Positions 1 through 9,598 are shown, numbered from the stretch's first letter. The stretch: 64,000 bases of DNA from Epsilonproteobacteria bacterium UBA4036 (GCA_002382325.1 DGAG01000003.1:62001-126000), one strand, 5' to 3'. Translations and numbers: made by a program. The notes: generated by a model not told the origin, from the sequence alone.

Positions 1-110
1 TTGAAGAATTGTTCAACAGTGGAAAACTCAAACGTGGAGATACTCTTTTATGTTATATTCCTGAAAGTGGTCGATTTTCAACAGCCTTTATGTATTTAGA
101 AGTGGTGTGA
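1..110 (+). CDS. C-terminal end of a 3-oxoacyl-ACP synthase III (KAS-III) family protein, partial
   Basis: This is the last 35 codons of a gene that starts left of the window; the frame runs from base 3 to a TGA at 108-110. The residues LKRGDTLLCYIPESGRF match the conserved C-terminal segment of KAS-III (FabH-like) condensing enzymes, where a GD turn and a short strand precede the final helix. Its stop overlaps the next ATG by one base (TGATG), so the two are probably translationally coupled. KAS-III genes occur in aryl-polyene, flexirubin and dialkylresorcinol clusters, which fits the neighbours. With so little protein visible, the exact substrate cannot be inferred. Confidence 0.6.
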   Translation, partial: EELFNSGKLKRGDTLLCYIPESGRFSTAFMYLEVV

Positions 111-505
111 TGGAAAAAATCGAAATACCTCAAGAAGAGAATAAAATTCTTGAAGGTCAACGTAAAGTGATGTATGTCACAGACAGCCAAGGTCATTTTG
201 AACGTCAAAAATATGGAAGCAGTATCGAAGAGTTTGCTACTCAAACAGCGGTTGAAGAGTTTGAGCAGTTGTGCAGTGAAAGTTTGGAAAATATTCAACG
301 AGGGATTAGTTCACCTATTGAGTATTTTATGTATAAAAATCGCATGGATTTACCAACACTTTCAAGTGTCATAGGAATGTTCTCTTTTCGTGTAAAACGT
401 CATTTAAAAATGAAGCATTTTAAAAATTTAAATGACAAAATTTTACAACGTTATTGTGAAGTTTTTGATATAACACTGGATGAATTAAAGGATTTTAGAA
501 AATGA
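110..505 (+). CDS. Small unknown protein with a C-terminal helix-turn-helix-like segment
   Basis: The protein has 131 residues and no family I recognise with certainty. The first half is acidic and hydrophilic. The second half (about residues 68-130) has the spacing of a phage-repressor-like helical bundle: a MDLPTLSSVIGMF helix pair, a basic RVKRHLKMKHF stretch, and a final FDITLDELKDF segment typical of XRE-type regulators. A GTG three bases upstream is possible, but the ATG fused to the stop of the KAS-III gene is preferred. The 3' end overlaps the BtrH-type gene by 4 bp (ATGA). It could be a cluster regulator or an adaptor for the adjacent enzymes; neither is shown. Confidence 0.65.
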   Translation: MEKIEIPQEENKILEGQRKVMYVTDSQGHFERQKYGSSIEEFATQTAVEEFEQLCSESLENIQRGISSPIEYFMYKNRMDLPTLSSVIGMFSFRVKRHLKMKHFKNLNDKILQRYCEVFDITLDELKDFRK

Positions 506-1494
506 GTAGAACATTTGAACATGCCCAATTTGCACATTGCGAAAGTGGGGTTGTCTCTACACTTTTAAGCAGTTATGGGCTTAAAATTAGTGAACCAATG
601 GCATTTGGGATTACCAGTTCTTTATCTTTTGTCTATTTTCCTATTATCAAAATCAGCAATATGCCTTTAATTGCTTACCGAAATTTACCCAAAAATATCA
701 TCAACAATATTTCTAAAGTTTTAGGAATTGAGATGGTTAAAAAACAGTATAAAAACCCTGTGGATGCCAATAATGATTTGACAAAATTTGTACAAAATAA
801 TCAGCTTGTCGGATTGCAAACGTCTGTTTTTTACTTGCCTTATTTCCCCAAAGATATGCGTTTTCACTTTAATGCACACAATCTTTTGGTTGTAGGGAAA
901 GAAAACAGTAACTATACCATTTCAGACCCTGTTTTTGAAACCATTATGACGTGTGATGAGAAAGAGTTAACCAAAGCTCGTTTTGCACGAGGAATTTTTG
1001 CTCCCAAAGGATTTTTATATTATCCCAAACATATTCCAAAAGATATTGATTTAAGTCGAAGTATTAAAAAAGCCATTGTTAAAAATGCTAAAGCCCTGTT
1101 AACACCATTTCCTTATGCCGGTGTAAAAGGTATGAGAAAATTGGCTTCAAAGATTTCTGCGCTTAAAGTGGATAACAACGAACGATATATTAAAAACTTT
1201 TTAACACATATTGTAAGAATGCAAGAAGAAATTGGAACAGGGGGCGGTGGATTTCGTTTTTTATATGCTGCATTTTTACAAGAAGCCAAAGCCTATCATT
1301 TGGATGAAAATATTTTAGAAGAAGCGTCTAATTTATTTGTTAAATCAGGGAATGCTTTAAGAGAATTTGCATTATTGTGTGTAGAATCGAGTAAAAAATT
1401 GGAACGATTTAATCCTGAAAATATTGCCAATAAATTAATCGAAGCTTCACAATATGAAGAAAAAGCAGCGTTATTACTTAAAAAAATAGTATAA
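502..1494 (+). CDS. BtrH N-terminal domain protein (cysteine acyltransferase/peptidase-like)
   Basis: The 330-residue protein has a papain-like BtrH N-terminal domain. Visible candidates for the catalytic triad are Cys13 in the HCESG motif, His126 in NAHNLLVVG and Asp142 in SDPVFE. The family is known from BtrH of butirosin synthesis, which moves an acyl group from an ACP to an amine. The C-terminal half (about 180-330) is helical and contains a GTGGGGF loop near residue 245. In this cluster it could release or transfer the finished aryl-polyene acyl chain from an ACP; that is inference. The gene overlaps the upstream unknown by 4 bp, and the facing operon ends 14 bp downstream. Confidence 0.8.
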   Translation: MSRTFEHAQFAHCESGVVSTLLSSYGLKISEPMAFGITSSLSFVYFPIIKISNMPLIAYRNLPKNIINNISKVLGIEMVKKQYKNPVDANNDLTKFVQNNQLVGLQTSVFYLPYFPKDMRFHFNAHNLLVVGKENSNYTISDPVFETIMTCDEKELTKARFARGIFAPKGFLYYPKHIPKDIDLSRSIKKAIVKNAKALLTPFPYAGVKGMRKLASKISALKVDNNERYIKNFLTHIVRMQEEIGTGGGGFRFLYAAFLQEAKAYHLDENILEEASNLFVKSGNALREFALLCVESSKKLERFNPENIANKLIEASQYEEKAALLLKKIV

Positions 1495-1508
1495 ACTGCT
1501 TTTAGTCA

Positions 1509-2348
1509 TCAAATAACGGTTAACTCAATCACCATAAACTTGCCATGATTCTCTTTTGCAATATGAAGCGCTTCACCTTTGTGATTGAGTAACTCCATAA
1601 AATGAACGGCACCATCACAACCAAAAAATTCCTCTGTATGTATGAGAGTATTTGAACCTAATTTTAGTTCTTCTTTGAGATTATCATCGATTGTGGCAAA
1701 TTGGTTTAAAGAGATATATTTTTCACTCAAAGAAATATCTTTTTTTATCTCATTAACATTGGAATACTCTTTAATACTTTCGATTTGAGCAATAGCTCCT
1801 GCAGAACTGGAGTTTCCATAAAACCAAAAACTTCCATCTTTACTGGGTTTATTTAAAACATTAGCAGTATATTTTTTGTAATTTTCAATACCTTCTAAGG
1901 ATTCATCCACAGCACCAATGAGCGTCTCTTCGACCTCGTTTAATTGCAAATCAAAAAAAGCCAACTGCATGGCTTTTTCAAAAGAGAGATCTTGAGAGGT
2001 TAAGACCATATTCTTCCCATTGGCATTGAGTGCTTTTGAGACATAAAAGCTGACATTATTGCTGTTGATATTGAGAAAATCAAACGGCATTACTATACTG
2101 TTTTCACTTGTAACCGTATCTAAAACATGGTTGACATCCATGATAGGTCCATATTCTGTGGCAATGTAAATTCCCATATTTGAACAGAGTTCTTTTTGGG
2201 ATAAACATAATATGGCACCATATACAGCAAGAATATTAAACTTACTAGAACGTCGTAAATTGATAGTTGAAAGCGGTTTGAGAAGTTCTCTGTACTCTTT
2301 TATAGGAGCATTGGATTTGATAATGGAAGAGGTTAAATGCAAATACAT
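1509..2348 (-). CDS. Ketosynthase-like chain-length-factor protein lacking the active-site cysteine
   Basis: At 279 residues it is shorter than a full condensing enzyme (about 400). It resembles the thiolase fold of the ketosynthase-like subunits in aryl-polyene clusters. Where an active enzyme has the nucleophilic Cys (TACTSS), this protein has VLTSQDLSF, and the catalytic His motifs are also absent. It is therefore expected to be a partner (chain-length factor) of the active ketosynthase encoded immediately upstream. A TTG start at 2354 is possible, but the ATG at 2348 has an AAGGA six bases upstream and is preferred. It is the last gene of the long minus-strand operon. Confidence 0.75.
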   Translation of the reverse strand: MYLHLTSSIIKSNAPIKEYRELLKPLSTINLRRSSKFNILAVYGAILCLSQKELCSNMGIYIATEYGPIMDVNHVLDTVTSENSIVMPFDFLNINSNNVSFYVSKALNANGKNMVLTSQDLSFEKAMQLAFFDLQLNEVEETLIGAVDESLEGIENYKKYTANVLNKPSKDGSFWFYGNSSSAGAIAQIESIKEYSNVNEIKKDISLSEKYISLNQFATIDDNLKEELKLGSNTLIHTEEFFGCDGAVHFMELLNHKGEALHIAKENHGKFMVIELTVI

Positions 2349-2350
2349 TA

Positions 2351-3502
2351 TCAATCCTTATTACTGAGTAAAATTGAGCTGTTATTGCCCCCAAAAGCAA
2401 CATAATTAAAAAGTATGGCAGCTTTTTGTGTTGTGGGAGTATGAGCTTTTAAAGGAGTAAAAACAACATCTTCTGCAGGAGTTTCAAATCCTAAGGTTGC
2501 AGGTAAAAATCCTGCTTGTATGGCGTACAACATTAGTACAATTTCATTCGTACCACACGCCCCTAACGTATGCCCTAAAATGGGTTTAAGTGAAGTGACA
2601 GGTGTTGTTGCATTGTATTTTTCAAAAAGCATTTTAATGGCTTTGGCTTCAGAGGAGTTGTTGTTTTCACTTCCTGTGGCATGAGCTTTGATGCAATCAA
2701 TCTCTTTGAGTGAAAAATTTGATTTTGAAAGGCATTGTTCTAAGGTATTAAATATAGGAATTCCACTTGGATCGCTTGTTGTTTCAGAGTAGTTATCACA
2801 AATATTGGCACTGCTGTAATATTTAAAATCTGAGGGTGTTTTTGGTTTTGAACTTAAAATAATGGCTGAACATCCTTCACCTAAAATAATACCATCACTG
2901 TTTTTATCAAAAGGGCGATACACTTGATTTTTTGATAAAAGCATTAAAGAGGAAAAGCCTCCATACGTTGATTGGTTAAAAAGTTCTAAGCCAATAACTA
3001 TGGCTGATTTGATTTGTTTTTGTTCAATCATTTTAGCAGCATAGGCTAAGGCATTAACACTTGACGTACATGCCGTTGTAAATAATAAGGCTTTATATTT
3101 TGAGCTTAAACGTTGCTTGACATATTCACCAATGGCACCATTACCTATATTTTTAAACAAAGAATCGGAGGTATGATTTTTATAAGAGGCTCGACACTCT
3201 TCATTGCTTCCCATTTCCATAGACGTTGAACCAATAAAGATGTGCAGTTCTTCTTGCTCTTCTTGCGTTAAATTGGCATCTTTAATGGCGTTAAAAATAA
3301 CCTTATCTAAAATTTCATGGTAACGTTCAAGATGAGAAGTTTTTGATGAATCAATACTGTAAAAGAGTCGTTCTTTAAAAACCTCTTTTAAGTGATCTAA
3401 ATAGTTATCTTGGTTGAGATTTTTAAGCTTACGTGTAATACTTAAAGGAGAATCTCCTAAATTACAAACCAGCGATGTACCAACGATATAAGCATTCATC
3501 AT
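2351..3502 (-). CDS. Beta-ketoacyl-ACP synthase (FabF-like, polyene-forming)
   Basis: This 383-residue ketosynthase has a complete C-H-H catalytic set: Cys145 in FTTACTSS, His274 in KAHATGS and His311 in LKPILGHTLGA. The C-terminal FGGNNSS glycine-rich signature is also present. It would catalyse decarboxylative Claisen condensations between an ACP-bound starter or growing chain and malonyl-ACP. It probably forms a heterodimer with the Cys-less protein downstream, as in aryl-polyene systems. The ACP gene upstream touches it end to start at base 3502. Two adjacent ATG codons begin the gene; either could be used. Confidence 0.9.
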   Translation of the reverse strand: MMNAYIVGTSLVCNLGDSPLSITRKLKNLNQDNYLDHLKEVFKERLFYSIDSSKTSHLERYHEILDKVIFNAIKDANLTQEEQEELHIFIGSTSMEMGSNEECRASYKNHTSDSLFKNIGNGAIGEYVKQRLSSKYKALLFTTACTSSVNALAYAAKMIEQKQIKSAIVIGLELFNQSTYGGFSSLMLLSKNQVYRPFDKNSDGIILGEGCSAIILSSKPKTPSDFKYYSSANICDNYSETTSDPSGIPIFNTLEQCLSKSNFSLKEIDCIKAHATGSENNNSSEAKAIKMLFEKYNATTPVTSLKPILGHTLGACGTNEIVLMLYAIQAGFLPATLGFETPAEDVVFTPLKAHTPTTQKAAILFNYVAFGGNNSSILLSNKD

Positions 3503-3768
3503 TATTTGGGTTGAATATAATCTGCCAAGGTATTAATCGAGGTCATAATTTTTCGTAAAACTTTACTGTCATTGGTATTGATACCATATTTTTTATGCAA
3601 TGCCATGGATATTTGTAGTGCATCCATCGAATCCAATTCCAATTGTGAGTCACTTCCAAATAAAACTTCGTCGTCTGTTATTTGTTCGGGTTCAATATCT
3701 CTATCACACTCTTCTATAATTAATTGTTTTAATGCTAACTTTAAATTCTCATCTTTTGAACCTATCAA
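3502..3768 (-). CDS. Acyl carrier protein (first copy)
   Basis: The product has 88 residues and is acidic, with the phosphopantetheine attachment motif LELDSMDALQ; Ser47 is the modified residue. It is one of two cluster ACPs (the other is at 18097). It would carry the aryl starter or the growing polyene for the adjacent ketosynthase. The start is a TTG, supported by a GAGGAG ribosome binding site five to six bases upstream and the absence of a better ATG. It lies directly before the ketosynthase gene in the same operon. Confidence 0.9.
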   Translation of the reverse strand: MIGSKDENLKLALKQLIIEECDRDIEPEQITDDEVLFGSDSQLELDSMDALQISMALHKKYGINTNDSKVLRKIMTSINTLADYIQPK

Positions 3769-3769
3769 C

Positions 3770-4930
3770 CTAACTCCTCTTTTGTAGCAAAATATATGCC
3801 AGTATTAAGCAGATTATAGCAAAAATTACCATTTGATAAACATAAGTGGAAATATCTGCAAAAGTTCCACCTCTGACAAAAACTTCTAAGAAACTCTCTA
3901 ATCCCCAAGCCATGGGAGAAAACTCTGTGGCATCTTGCATAAACTTTGGCATAACAAATTTAGGTACCATAATACCTCCCAGAGCTGCTAGAATGATGTT
4001 TGAAACTCCGCCATATGTTGTCGCTTCTTCGGTAGTTTTTGCAATATTTGCAATTAAAAGAGCAAATGAAATGGAACCTAAACTGACCATACAAGAGACC
4101 AATAAAATCATCCCGTAGTTGTTTGAAATTTCCAATGTATCGCCTCCCAATAAAGGCACAACATACATTCCCACAAGTATCATAAATACCACTTGGATTT
4201 GGTTGATGATAAAATAGGGAAAAATTTTACTGATAAGAATGGGTAGAAGTGACACATTAATGCTTCGTATTCGGCTAATTGTGCCAAAATTTTTCTCATT
4301 GATAAAAGTATTTGAAATAGGAATTAAAATAAAAAACATTGAAAAAACAAGCCAAGCAGGAACACTTTGTTGCACAGAAGTGGGTTTAATTTCAAAATTT
4401 GTATCTTTGTAGAGGGTGTCAATTTTTATTTTTGAATCCAAGACACTCAATGCGTTATTTTGGATTTTTTGCACTTTTAAGAGTTCTTCTAAAACATTTT
4501 GTGTTAAAAATGATTGAACTAAACTTTTTAAAAGAGTCAATTTTTGGGGTTGCATATCGGGTTTTGAAAAAATAGTTATTTTAAAATCATCGCTGTTTTG
4601 TTTAAGTTCTTTCATAAAAGCATCCGGAACTTCTATAACAAAGTCATACTCTTTTTTAAAAAGCAATTCTTTGGCACTGTACGTTGTTTGAAATTGTGCC
4701 TCAAAAAAATTGTTTTCATTGATTTTTTCAATCAGCTTATTGGCATCTAAAGTGGGCTTAGCAGAAATTACACCCACTTTTAATTTAACATCTAAGGTAT
4801 TTGAATAGCTGTTTTTGAGTGCCAATGACATAATTAAAATAAACAACGTTGGCATGATAAACAGAACCAACAACGCGTGGATATCTCTTAGTATGAGAGT
4901 AAATTCTTTTTTGAGTAAATAAAAAAACAT
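3770..4930 (-). CDS. ABC-2 type exporter permease
   Basis: The 386-residue membrane protein has an N-terminal transmembrane helix (about residues 20-40), a large extracytoplasmic domain (about 45-190), and about five further helices toward the C-terminus. This is the standard layout of the YhhJ/DrrB-like ABC-2 permease family. The start overlaps the stop of the ATPase gene (TGATG), so the two subunits are coupled. With the ATPase it would form a transporter that moves the cluster's product, or a lipid-linked form of it, across the inner membrane. Substrate assignment is by context only. Confidence 0.85.
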   Translation of the reverse strand: MFFYLLKKEFTLILRDIHALLVLFIMPTLFILIMSLALKNSYSNTLDVKLKVGVISAKPTLDANKLIEKINENNFFEAQFQTTYSAKELLFKKEYDFVIEVPDAFMKELKQNSDDFKITIFSKPDMQPQKLTLLKSLVQSFLTQNVLEELLKVQKIQNNALSVLDSKIKIDTLYKDTNFEIKPTSVQQSVPAWLVFSMFFILIPISNTFINEKNFGTISRIRSINVSLLPILISKIFPYFIINQIQVVFMILVGMYVVPLLGGDTLEISNNYGMILLVSCMVSLGSISFALLIANIAKTTEEATTYGGVSNIILAALGGIMVPKFVMPKFMQDATEFSPMAWGLESFLEVFVRGGTFADISTYVYQMVIFAIICLILAYILLQKRS

Positions 4931-5793
4931 CAGTCTCTTAAATCCTGTTTGGTTAAGTGTAAAAACATATGTTCTAGACTTTTGTTCCCAAAATCTATGG
5001 CTTTAATGGATTGATTCTGAGCTTTAAGTTCACAACAATAGTCAATAAAATGGCTAAATCCTTCTTGCGTTTGTATCGTTTTTTCTTCATTATTATCAAG
5101 TGTGACAGTAATTTGATTGTTTTGTTGCACAAGGGCATCTTTTTTTTGATGTAAGATGATTTTTCCATGGTCTAATATGGCAATATCATCGCACAAAAAT
5201 TCGATTTCTTCCATATAATGAGAGGTATATACAATCGTCGTATTTTTTTCTTTATTGATATTTTTAATCACATTTAAAATGTAATTTCGAGATTGTGGGT
5301 CAATACCTACAGTTGGCTCATCTAAATATAAAATCTTAGGGTCATTAAGCAGTCCAATAGCAATATTCAAACGTCGTTTTAAACCACCTGAATAAGTATG
5401 TGCTTGTTTATTGACATATTTTTCGAGTGATGTTGCCTCAATACACTCCTCAATGGTTTTTTTAAGAGGTTGTCCTTTTAAACCGTATAAAGCTCCAAAA
5501 AACTCGAGATTTTCATAAGTGGTGAGTTTGGGATAAAAGGCATAAGTTTGAGGAACATAACTGCAAATTTGTTTAATTTCTTTGGCATGATGGTCTAAAT
5601 CATAACCAAAGATTTTGATTTTACCGCTGGTTTTAGGCGTTAAAAAGTTCAAAATAGAAACTAAAGTGGTTTTCCCTGCACCATTGGGTCCTAAAAGTCC
5701 AAATAGACTGCCTTCTTGGATGTGTAAATTTAATTGTTTTAAGATGGGTTCATCTTTGTACGATTTAACCAAATTTTCTATTATGATTGACAT
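4930..5793 (-). CDS. ABC transporter ATP-binding protein
   Basis: This is a 287-residue ABC ATPase with Walker A GPNGAGKT at residues 35-42, the signature YSGGLKRR at about 134-141, and Walker B ILYLDEPTVG with the catalytic Glu at 159. The domain order and the PQTYAFYPKLTTYENL Q-loop region are those of the DrrA/CcmA-like exporters that pair with ABC-2 permeases. It energises the permease encoded next in the operon. Compared with canonical aryl-polyene clusters, which rely on an MMPL exporter, the additional ABC pair is notable. Confidence 0.9.
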   Translation of the reverse strand: MSIIIENLVKSYKDEPILKQLNLHIQEGSLFGLLGPNGAGKTTLVSILNFLTPKTSGKIKIFGYDLDHHAKEIKQICSYVPQTYAFYPKLTTYENLEFFGALYGLKGQPLKKTIEECIEATSLEKYVNKQAHTYSGGLKRRLNIAIGLLNDPKILYLDEPTVGIDPQSRNYILNVIKNINKEKNTTIVYTSHYMEEIEFLCDDIAILDHGKIILHQKKDALVQQNNQITVTLDNNEEKTIQTQEGFSHFIDYCCELKAQNQSIKAIDFGNKSLEHMFLHLTKQDLRD

Positions 5794-5824
5794 AGTAACT
5801 CGTTTTTAAAATAAATAGAGTATC

Positions 5825-7042
5825 TCATAGGATTTTTAACTTCTTTCCTACACTTGATACGGGAATGGTATCCACAATTTTTAACTCAATTGAGAATTTT
5901 AAATTGGACAAATGTTCTTTTAAAATCTGTTTGATTTCTTTTAGGGTATAAGGGTTTTTTGTTTCTAAAACAATTTCTAACACTTCATCTTTGAGAAGGT
6001 TTTCTTTTTGAGTTACAAATACGCATGCTTTTGAAATATCAGGCTGTTCTTCTAAGATATGTTCTATTTGAATCGTAGAATAACGTTTACCTGCAATTTT
6101 TAGTATTTGAGAACTTCTGCCGATGAGTTTAAATTGTCTGTTGTCATGAAGTTCAACATAATCAAATGTTTGAATAGCTCCATTAATGGTTTTAAAACCA
6201 TTTTCAAATAATACATCTGAAACAAAAGGAGAATCAATGTTTAACTCTTCATCTTCATTGGTTGAAATATTGACACGATCCAACGCTGTCCATAAAGAGT
6301 CATCGTTGAATTTATAGGCAATTCCCCCTGTTTCTGTTGAACCAAATATTTGTATGACATCACACTTGAATTTTGTGTTAAACTCTTTTGCAATTTCAGG
6401 TGCTAAAGGAGCTGTGGAGCTAATAAATGTGGCGTTAGAAATATCTTCATTGTGTTCAATTTGATTGAGTGCTTTAATGTATAAAGGGGTTGTTACAACC
6501 AAACTTTGCTCGTCAATCAAATTGAGTAAATCGTGGGGCAAAAAATGCTCTTTTAAAATAATATCTAAGCCATTCATCAAAGGGTAGAGCAAACCAAATA
6601 ACGTTCCATAAATATGAATAAAAGGAACCGTTACAATGACTTTGTTGATGTTACGCTCTTTAAAAAGTTGGGTTAATACTTCAATTTCATTGAGCAAGTG
6701 TTCTTTGGTTTTTAACGCACCTACGGATTGTCCAGTTGAGCCACTGGTGAAAAATATTAAATTGAAAATTTCATTATCAAAAAGAGTGGGAATTTTCTCT
6801 TGGGTTTGAAAATTAGGAACAGCTAACTCTTGAAGTTTTTGTGTAATCATTTTATTGGTATGGTCAAATAAAATGGCTTTTGAATCGTTGTAAAACGCTT
6901 GAATGATTTGAAGTGCATTTTCCTCTTTTGAGTTTGAGCCAATATAACCTACAAGCGAGTGTAATTTTTCATTGGTAAAATAAGACGCTTCAAGAGGATA
7001 TTGAGATATGCTTAAATCATCGTGATACACACTTAAATTCAT
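5825..7042 (-). CDS. AMP-dependent acyl/aryl-acid ligase
   Basis: The 405-residue adenylate-forming enzyme shows the A3 phosphate loop FFTSGSTG (about 97-104), the GSTETGG motif at 234-240 and a C-terminal candidate catalytic Lys400 in SVGKKLKIL. It is short for the family because the N-terminal subdomain is reduced, as is usual for aryl-polyene AMP ligases. The likely job is to activate a cinnamate-, coumarate- or hydroxybenzoate-type acid, made by the ammonia-lyase of the same operon, and load it onto an ACP. It overlaps the MMPL gene by 4 bp (ATGA). Substrate is inferred from context. Confidence 0.85.
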   Translation of the reverse strand: MNLSVYHDDLSISQYPLEASYFTNEKLHSLVGYIGSNSKEENALQIIQAFYNDSKAILFDHTNKMITQKLQELAVPNFQTQEKIPTLFDNEIFNLIFFTSGSTGQSVGALKTKEHLLNEIEVLTQLFKERNINKVIVTVPFIHIYGTLFGLLYPLMNGLDIILKEHFLPHDLLNLIDEQSLVVTTPLYIKALNQIEHNEDISNATFISSTAPLAPEIAKEFNTKFKCDVIQIFGSTETGGIAYKFNDDSLWTALDRVNISTNEDEELNIDSPFVSDVLFENGFKTINGAIQTFDYVELHDNRQFKLIGRSSQILKIAGKRYSTIQIEHILEEQPDISKACVFVTQKENLLKDEVLEIVLETKNPYTLKEIKQILKEHLSNLKFSIELKIVDTIPVSSVGKKLKIL

Positions 7043-9150
7043 TGAGAAAACCTTTGTGAGAATATTAACAGTACCAATAAAGAAGCAATGGCTAAAGCAG
7101 CAATACTTCCTATGGAGTATAAAGCCGACATTTGACTAAAAATCAATACACCAAATCCTGCAAATGTACTTAATAATGAATATATTATAGCGTTTTTTGT
7201 ATTAGTGTCTAAATGGTATGCGGTATAAATGGCATAATCAATGCATAAAGCCATCACCACAAAAATCATCAGAAGATGTAAAATATTCAAAGGTGTTGTA
7301 ATCGCAAAAAGAGTGATAATGGCTAAAGGAAAGAGTAAAAACAGACTGGCTTGGAAAAACTTTTTTTGTGTAATAATCAATAAAAGTATAAAAATAATAC
7401 CCAAACTCATTTGTCCTAAAAATATCAATTGAGTTTGGATTTTTTCTAATGCCGATTGGAAAAGTAAATTTAAGCTCAATGGTTTGATAAAGTCAAATGC
7501 TTTGATACGTTCATATTCATCGGAACTCACACTTAATGTAGTTACGATTTTTTCATTGATACGTGCAACATCAAATCCCAAATCTTGAAGCATTTTTAAA
7601 TTTAAAGAAGGAGGCATCGTTGAAATCTGATAACTTTGGGCAAAGAATTGTTCATTAAAACCCAATTGCTTGCCACTGTTTTTTAACTTTTCTTTGTATT
7701 GTGCAAAAGTTGGGCTGTTAAGAAGAACATTGGTTTGTTTAAAATGCTCAGGAGTAAAAAGATAATTTAAAGGGGTTTGTATCAAAGGAAGAGCTTTTTT
7801 TATCTCTTCAATATGGTGTAAAAGTTCTTCTGTAGAATGAGCAATTAGCAGAACATTTGTACTTTTGGGTGTTTGCAATAAAGTGTTAAAATATTCCTCT
7901 TTTTGCTTCAAAGACGTGTTGTTATAATCTAAATTTCTAAGATTCAAATCATAATGAATGAACTTAAAAGAAAAAACAATAATAGCCAACGAAGCAATTA
8001 AAATGAGTTTATACGAAATACCCCAATACGGCAATTGGATATTGAGAGCTTTTTTAGGTTTAAAGTCTAAATGAGGAAATAAAAATGCAAACTGTAAAAA
8101 AGAAATTGTCAAGGCAATTAAGGTAAAAAGGGCAATATGTTTTATGAGGTCAAAATCAATAAAACTGATAATAAAAAAAGCCATAAAGGTTGTAGCAAAG
8201 CCATAAAAGACTTCTTTATTAAATCCTTTTTTCTCAAAATAATATCCGTGCATATAATGATGAAACATATAATCAATGGCAACAGAACTAATAGAAACGC
8301 CAAAAACAATCACAAAAACAGAAACCTCTTCGTAATAAAACGTTAGGCATAAAATGGCAACAACGGTAGAAACACTAAGTGCCAAAATTGTTTGAACAAG
8401 TAAAACAATATTGCGTAAAATAAGGATATATAAAATTAAAAGTACTCCCAGGGCTAGAGCAATGATAGTATTCACATCACGTTTAATGGCACGTTCATTT
8501 TCAACATAATAAAACAGTGTACTGAATAAATGAACATCAGAATAAGGTTGTACAATTGTATGTAATGCCGTATAAAGTTCTTCATATTTTGCAAACGAAT
8601 TATACTCTTTATCAACAGTAAAGATGGCTAAATAGGCTTTTTGTTGCACACTTAATTGATTGTTTGTCAAAGAAACAGAAGGTTTTAGTGAATTAAATTC
8701 AAACAAATTAAGTGGATCTCTTAAATCAACGTGTGGTGTGAAAAAAGAGTTTGTCAACAAAGAATAGAGTTTTTGTACTTCTGTTACGACATCTAAGGAT
8801 TCAAATCTTTTTTCATCAAGTTGTTTATAATACAACGGATACTCTTTTTTATATGCTTCAAAGAGTTCATTGGGTTTTGATGTGGCAAGCTTGATACCTT
8901 GAATGTGTAAAATCTTTTCTTGCAGAGTCTGTAATTGCTGTAAAGCAGTATTGTCAATACCCTCAACACTTAGAAAAATGGTTTTTGTTTGTTGGAGCTG
9001 ATCCATTGATTGTAAAAGAATTTTATCTTCAGTTTGTGGCAAAATAGAAAGAATAGAATTGCTGATATGTTTATAATTTCCACTGTTAATAAAAAGTGTC
9101 CCTAAGAGCAATAAGGCTAAGACATTGAAGAATTTAATAAAGTGGTTCAA
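7039..9150 (-). CDS. MMPL/RND-type lipid exporter
   Basis: The 703-residue protein has the two-fold MMPL topology: one N-terminal helix, a periplasmic domain (about 30-220), a five- to six-helix bundle (about 225-400), then a second copy of the same pattern (periplasmic about 400-570, helices 575-700). Such proteins in aryl-polyene clusters are thought to move the lipidated pigment toward the outer membrane. The start is a TTG at 9150, overlapping the LolA-like gene by 17 bp; no ATG gives a full first helix. It sits between the LolA-like gene and the AMP ligase gene. Confidence 0.85.
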   Translation of the reverse strand: MNHFIKFFNVLALLLLGTLFINSGNYKHISNSILSILPQTEDKILLQSMDQLQQTKTIFLSVEGIDNTALQQLQTLQEKILHIQGIKLATSKPNELFEAYKKEYPLYYKQLDEKRFESLDVVTEVQKLYSLLTNSFFTPHVDLRDPLNLFEFNSLKPSVSLTNNQLSVQQKAYLAIFTVDKEYNSFAKYEELYTALHTIVQPYSDVHLFSTLFYYVENERAIKRDVNTIIALALGVLLILYILILRNIVLLVQTILALSVSTVVAILCLTFYYEEVSVFVIVFGVSISSVAIDYMFHHYMHGYYFEKKGFNKEVFYGFATTFMAFFIISFIDFDLIKHIALFTLIALTISFLQFAFLFPHLDFKPKKALNIQLPYWGISYKLILIASLAIIVFSFKFIHYDLNLRNLDYNNTSLKQKEEYFNTLLQTPKSTNVLLIAHSTEELLHHIEEIKKALPLIQTPLNYLFTPEHFKQTNVLLNSPTFAQYKEKLKNSGKQLGFNEQFFAQSYQISTMPPSLNLKMLQDLGFDVARINEKIVTTLSVSSDEYERIKAFDFIKPLSLNLLFQSALEKIQTQLIFLGQMSLGIIFILLLIITQKKFFQASLFLLFPLAIITLFAITTPLNILHLLMIFVVMALCIDYAIYTAYHLDTNTKNAIIYSLLSTFAGFGVLIFSQMSALYSIGSIAALAIASLLVLLIFSQRFSQ

Positions 9151-9598
9151 TGATTATCCTATCACTGTTTTTGAGAAAAATAATGAGTTGTTTAAGTTGG
9201 GTACCATTTTTGATAAATTCAATGGCTTCAATGTAATTGGCAATCAGAGATTTTGGGCTTAGCTGGTAAACCTTTTCTTTTTTTGATACGTTAAAATAGT
9301 ACTCCAACGTTTGCATATCTTCATTGAAAATGGCTTGTAAAAGAGTGAAATAAATCAAGGAAGCTTGATTTTCAATCACAATATTTTCAGGAAGTTGAAC
9401 CAGTTGATTATTTTTAAAGGAAAAATGGGTGTTATCATTTTCGTATTGCAACACAACACTGTTTTGATCAAATTGGATATGAGCTTTTTTTATAATGGAA
9501 TGATTCAAGGCTTGCATAATTCGTTCTTCTTTAAATTCTATGGCAAAAATAAATGTATATAAAGAGCCAAGGATTAAGCAAAAAAATATTCGTATCAT
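9134..9598 (-). CDS. LolA-like outer-membrane lipid carrier protein
   Basis: The 154-residue product begins with a clear signal peptide (MIRIFFCLILGSLYTFIFA). It continues as a small beta-rich domain with the alternating strand pattern of LolA-like carriers (HIQFDQNSVVLQYENDN, HFSFKNNQLVQLPEN). In aryl-polyene clusters a LolA homologue accompanies the MMPL exporter and probably shuttles the product across the periplasm. An in-frame start 45 bases upstream exists, but the ATG at 9598 forms an ATGA overlap with the radical-SAM gene and puts the signal peptide at the N-terminus, so it is preferred. Confidence 0.75.
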   Translation of the reverse strand: MIRIFFCLILGSLYTFIFAIEFKEERIMQALNHSIIKKAHIQFDQNSVVLQYENDNTHFSFKNNQLVQLPENIVIENQASLIYFTLLQAIFNEDMQTLEYYFNVSKKEKVYQLSPKSLIANYIEAIEFIKNGTQLKQLIIFLKNSDRIIIEPLY

